From Branchiostoma floridae (taxonomy: Eukaryota > Chordata > Leptocardii > Amphioxiformes > Branchiostomatidae): 59,828 bases of DNA. The position numbers and the translations under genes were made by a program. Numbering within the stretch: the first letter of the stretch is position 1; each line of letters opens with the position of its first letter. Below the pieces are notes generated by a model, which was not told the DNA's origin, did not search any database, and was given only the letters and a program-made list of their open reading frames with translations. The DNA lies in assembly GCF_000003815.2 (NCBI RefSeq), contig NC_049987.1, positions 22,834,519 to 22,894,346 on the forward strand. Direction: 5' to 3'. Shown here piece by piece: positions 46,201-52,200 of this stretch.

Positions 46201-49200
46201 CTGTACGGCGACAGGTCGAAGGTGGACCTCGTACTTGCGAACCCTTACCCAGCGAAGCTGGAGGGTACCCACTACATGAACTTCCTCGATCCTTCCTTAG
46301 TGGACCCGGCCCTCCCCCCTCTCCCCCCAGGGAGACTTGTCAGAAGGGAAGACATAGCGGCTGGCGATGACGACCTTCAGATGGCTCTGAACCCGCACGT
46401 TTCACCTCTCCTCGCTGGCTGAAGAAGGGGACATAAGGGGTCTCCCATCTACGTTTATCATGGCCATGGAGTTTGACGCAGTCCGAGACCATGCTATCTT
46501 TTACGCCAAGCGTCTCGAGCGAGCCGGGGTCAAGGTGAAGATGTTACACTACAAGACCGGCTACCACGGCCAGCTCTACCACTTCAAGTGGTCTGAGTCG
46601 GGCAGGGGCATGATGGAAGATGTCTTGTCCTACCTGAAGGAAAGCCTGTGACAGGAGTGTTTCCTCTCTGACTAGCCTGGATACCATACCCCAACCTCAA
46701 ATATCTTTCGTGTTGGGGTCTGGCAGGATGGCTGTAGAAAGGTTCTTGAAGGCCCTTGATCAGAGGGAGGAGAACCTAGGATTAATGACTGGTAACTCAC
46801 AGCACAGGTAGCCAGCTACAACACACCACAGTTGGTCAGCAGGCTATCACAGTAGCGAATCAGGTACTTAGTGGTCACTGTTATGGATTCAAAAAATACA
46901 GTTGGGGGTCTTTAACCAATCATGGTAGGGTGTGGTTACCTCCTGCTGATCCTGCTGCTGTTCTATTGGTGGAGTTTTTTGCCCACTATAACTTATAAGG
47001 GGCAAAATTGAGAAGACGGCCTATGCCATCCGGCCAGACCCCTGCACGATAGATACTTGAGATCGGGCTGGGGTTTGGTAACCAGGCTACTCTCTGACAC
47101 TTCAGGAGATGCTACCATAACAGTGTTGCTGAATAGCTGTCATGATTGTATTACTAACTAGTATTTGCTGAATCTGTAACTGAAGACAACTGGTACAGCT
47201 TTACAACTTATGAGACTACCAGCTCGTTCTCATTGCAATGTCAAAAATGCTGTCACCGGACTTAACGACTTGATATTGAGCAAATTATAGAGAGCATGAC
47301 TAGTCCCTTTGTTTTTCCACAATCCCTGTAATGTTTTACAAAAGATGCACCACAACATTCATATTGGTTCATGGCTTTGAAGGTTATTATAGCCTTGGGT
47401 GGGATTTAAACCCCTAAAAAATGGCTGTCGCCTGAGAAGATACGAAGAATTCAAATAGTATATTGTGCATGAAATTCAGGGTATGGTATTTAAAGATCTG
47501 TTACAGGGTCAGCCAACATCTCCTATGATTTAGTATTCTTCAGCATAACTTACATACTTGAGTGTGCTAATGTGTACTGTAAATGCATTTAAGTTCGTGG
47601 GGATTTAATTTCGCGGTAGCGGGTAAAAGGACTTTTCGCGGTGGATTTAAATTCGCGGTAACACCATAGACTGCAGTCTAGTACCATAATAGAAAAATAT
47701 TCGCGGTGATTTTAAGTTCGCGGTGAAGTGGTCACCGCGAAAACCGCGAACATTAATCCACCGCGAACATTTCTGCATTTACAGTATTGTAGCTAATTTA
47801 CATACTTGTGCTTGTGTATATTGTGGCTAATTTACATACTTGTGCTTGTGTATAGTCAGTGGTGGTTGCGTGAGGTTGAACTGCATGCGGGCGCAGATGT
47901 CGCTGTAGTCCTGGTTGCGTCTCTCGTAGTGTTCAGTGTGAGCGGCCAGGTGGGAGTTGACGATGCAGAAGCTGGTGTTGTGGAAGTCAAACCTGATTGC
48001 CACTCCTCCTTTGTTTCCCTGCAAACACAATTATGTGTAACAGTTACAGTAACTATTAGGGCTGGGTATCGGTACAGCGTATCAGTACAAAATCATTTTT
48101 TCTTACTGGACCGGTCCAAAAAAACTGGACCTGAAAAAATTAGGTGGACCGGATGTTGGACCGATTAGAAAATTAACAGATTATTTTATCAGGCATTCAC
48201 ACATTTTGGCGCTTGCAGGTGGAAGAAAATAACAAGTGTGAAGTAGAGTAGAGTTTATAGTAAATTTTCTTACGGGTGTAGTTAGTGTTGTAGGATTTTA
48301 AAACGCCAGTGTAAGTCTAATACTCCACCAAACAGATTTCTCTGTAGTGAAATGGACCATTGGTATGAGTCATACTGAATCAGGTTCAGGTCCGGACCTG
48401 GACCTGATCCTTTGGACCTGAACCGGACCTGGACCTGAATTTTCTGTACCGGTACCCAGCCCTAGTTACTATACAATCATCTTGAAATGTTCAAAGTGGT
48501 TCTATCTGCACAATGTTCACAGTGATCTCATATCACAGAATTATGACACCGAAAGTATGCATTTAGATTTACAACAGTTTACAACTAAAATGTTTCAACC
48601 AACAATTTATACAAGGTCTTTTTCCCTCTTAATCCAAAATTATTTAATACATATTGTATTTGCACCAGATGATTCAGTCATTTCTCCTACATTAATTGGT
48701 GATATAATTGCATAACATTAACTGATTAAGATGATGATGATGATGAACATAACATTAAGATGATGACATTAAGATGATGATAACATTAAGATGATGACAT
48801 TAAGATGATGATAACATTAAGATGATGATGATGACAACATTAAGATGATGATGATGATGATAACATTAAGATGATGATGATGATGAACATTAAGAACAAC
48901 CACAGCAATTGTGGTTATGACTGAAGCAGTGTCTATAGATCACAATAGCTAGCCACTGCAATAAAAGACTCAGTGTATTCAAGGATCGATCAGGGACAGG
49001 GATGGATGTGTGAATGTTGTTCAACACCAGGGACAGAGATACATGTGTGAATGTTGTTCAGCACCAGGGACAGAGATACATGTGTGAATGTTGTTCAGGG
49101 ACAGGGATGGTTGTGTGGATGTTGTTCAGCACCAGGGACAGGGATGGATGTGTGAATGTTGTTCAGCAGACAGGGATGGATGTGAGGATGTTGTTCAGCA

Positions 49201-52200
49201 CCAGGGACAGGGATGGATGTGTGGATGTTGTTCAGCACCAGGCAAAGGGATGGATGTGTGGATGTTGTTCAGCACCAGGGACAGGGATGGATGTGTGGAT
49301 GTTGTTCAGCACCAGGGACAGGGATGGATGTGTGGATGTTGTTCAGCACCAGGGACAGGTATGGATGTGTGGATGTTGTTCAGCACCAAGGACAGGGATG
49401 GATGTGTGGATGTTGTTCAGCACCAGGGACAGGGATGGATGTGTGGATGTTGTTCAGCACCAAGGACAGGGATGGATGTGTGGATGTTGTTCAGCACCAG
49501 GGACAGGGATGGGTGTGTGGATGTTGTTCAGCACCAGTGACAGGGATGGATGTGTGAATGTTGTTCAGCACCAAGGACAGGGATGGATGTGTGAATGTTG
49601 TTCAGCACCAGGGACAGGGATGGATGTGTGGAGTTTGTTCAGCACCAGGGACAGGTATGGATGTGTGGATGTTGTTCAGCACCAGTGACAGGGATGGATG
49701 TGTGCATGGTGTTCAGCACCAGGGACAGGGATGGATGTGTGCATGGTGTTCAGCACCAGGGACAGGGATGGGTGTGTGAATGTTGTTCAGCACCAGGGAC
49801 AGGTATGGATGTGTGAGCGCATGTGTATGTACGTGCGTGTTAGTTTTGTATACATATATTCTGTGATGCTTAATTTGCAGTTGATACCACATATAGAACT
49901 GAAAGACACAAACCATTTTTCCCATGATGCCTGTTCCCACCGTCTGAGCCTCAATCTGAGATAAGAACTTGTTGTGCTCGCTTCTGACAAACACCAGCAG
50001 CATCATTCCCACCAATCGGATCAGCCGTACCTAAACACAAGAAAATTTCCACCAATCAGATCAGCCGTACCTAATCACAACAAAATTCCCACCAATCAAA
50101 TCAGGTGTGCCTAAACACAAGAACATACATCATTCCCACCAATCAGATCAGCCGTACCTAAACACAAGAAAATTTCCACCAATCCGATCAGTTCAGTTCA
50201 GATCAGCCGTACCTTAAACAAAACTCCAACCAATCAGATCAGCTATACCTAGACACAACACAGGGCTCGAAATACTGGGTGCATGTGCACCCAGGTGCAC
50301 CCAAAATTGGAACTGTGCACCCAATTTTTTTCTGTGGGTGCACAGGGTGCACCCAAATATTTTCTTAGGTTTATGTATGGAAAGATATCAAGTATGCTAG
50401 TATACATCATATTCTTGACATCTAAGTGTTAGAAAGATAATAAAAATGTCTGTCATGTTACTTGTATTAAGCATTTGATAGCATGTAACTAAATTGTTGT
50501 TTTTCTGACATTGTACTTAAATTTAAGTGGTGCACCCAAAATTTTTTTAGTGCACCCAATTTGTTAAGCTGGGTGCACTACTGCACCTAATCCCAAAAAT
50601 GAATTTCGAGCCCTGCAACACATCATTCCTAATCCCGCTTAAACTTAAAGGCAATGACACACATCATTGTGACCATTCATATTTGGGCAAAGGTGCACTG
50701 GTGCACCTAACCTAAATATTGAGTGCACAGAAAAGACTTTGGGTGCACAACTCAATTTCTGCTGTATTTTGTGTACAGTATTACCTTAAATGAACACCCT
50801 TCACAAATATCAACATCAAAAATGAGATGCAAAACTTGAATTTTGGGCATGCAAAAAAAAAGTGCATATTAATGTTATTATACACCCAGTATTTCAAGCC
50901 CTGATTCCATAAAAGGAGGTCCCTACTCGGCACTGTAGTTAGTACATTTAGTAGTTAACATGTACTATTATATTAGTAGTAGTTGTAGTACTGTAATACA
51001 GGGAACTAGCTTACCCGTCTGTAGCTTGCCTCCGGGTGCAGCCCATGTGTGACAGCTTTCACCCACTCCTCTTCCCTGGCAGAGTCGTTAAATACGAACG
51101 CCTCTTTACTAAGGTCCAGCTCCTGAAAACTAAACAGGACAGGAGGGTTACAGCGGCTGGTACATTCAGTAGGAAGAGAAATAAGAAAGAAGGTACATTG
51201 CCAATAGGGATATGTACCGGTACAGTGTACCGATACAGTACTGGTACAATCAAAATAGGTACAGGCACAAAATACCGGAACACTGGTGTACCGGTACTGG
51301 ACCTGTATCTAATTAGTGCCGTTATAACATATTATAAATACAGTCAAACCTGTCTATAGCGGCCACTCAAGGGACCGGACAAATTTGGCCACTATAGACA
51401 GGTGGCCTCTCTATAGAGGTGGCAACTTGTAGATAAAGTACCCAAGGGATCGACAAAAAGTGGCCACTATGGACAGGTGGCCCCTCTGTAGAGGTGGCCC
51501 CTAATACAGGTTTGACTGTATAACATTATGATATAGCATTAAATGCCATGCATTTAGGTCCGGACTCATTAGGTCTGGACCTGTACCAAAACGTGGGTTT
51601 AGGTACGCATCCCTAATTGCCAAGGACATAGCAGTAATAGTACAGTCAAACCTTCATTCAGCAACCACTCAAGGGACTGAGAAAAAATGGTTGCTGAGGA
51701 CAGGGTCAGGTGAATTACTACTAATGCATGTAAAAATGGACGGGAATGTTTTAAAATTTTCAACTTCATATTTGTTGCAAAACAACAGAAAACCCCCACA
51801 GTGTAGAGGAGAAAAATCACAGCATGGAGGACCCCTTGGTCAGCCTTGCTGGCAAGATCCTTGTACGTAGAGTGGACTGTTGGTTGCTAGTTACTTTAAC
51901 TTAGTAGGACCTACCCTACAGCATAGAGGTCTGGTGGTGTGGAGTCTTTAGCTAGCCAGGCCTTCAGGCTTTCTGTGGCAGGCTGGCCGTTAACATTCCA
52001 CGTCCCGGCAAATATTCTGGGTGAAAACAAAATACACATATCAACAAGCAATCAAAGATTTCATATCTCTGTAAAATATTTAGAATTTTAGTGATTTTCT
52101 TAATGCCATAGCTCCAGCCATCACAGCTGTTAGTGATCTTTCCTTTCTTCCTTTTTTAATCAATCCCAGCTATCTCCATCTAATATTGGTTGGGGACAGC

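Larger units (their letters stand above)
33758..46651 (+). pseudogene. AADAC/NCEH1-like esterase nested in phosphatase intron; disrupted as read
   Basis: Exons 33758-33901, 34187-34406, 35112-35175, 36878-36964 and 45972-46651, with GT-AG borders and consistent phases. After discounting 4 duplicated bases they total 396 residues, matching the roughly 400 of AADAC. These are ER-membrane serine hydrolases (hormone-sensitive-lipase family) that cleave lipid esters or arylacetamides. Seen: an N-terminal membrane anchor ([16 protein letters not shown]), oxyanion motif [25 protein letters not shown], nucleophile GHSAGAS (Ser at 46012-46014), FDAVRDH with the acid, and GYHG with the His. Lesions: TAG at 36960-36962 (codon 171), and a GCTG tandem duplication at 46414-46421 that shifts the frame before the Asp and His. 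The weak donor AA|GTATTT at 36940/36941 would skip the TAG in frame but remove eight residues of a conserved helix. Start is the ATG at 33758 with AAAGATGG context. It could be a recent pseudogene, a null allele or assembly error. Confidence 0.85.

Noticed and set aside
48990-49813. Regular repeats that could suggest a CRISPR-like array
   Set aside because: Head-to-tail minisatellite without spacers, in an animal genome.
49014-49964. Apparent 224-codon Cys-rich repeat protein ([11 protein letters not shown])
   Set aside because: Translation of the 37-bp minisatellite, open in all plus frames and situated in an intron.
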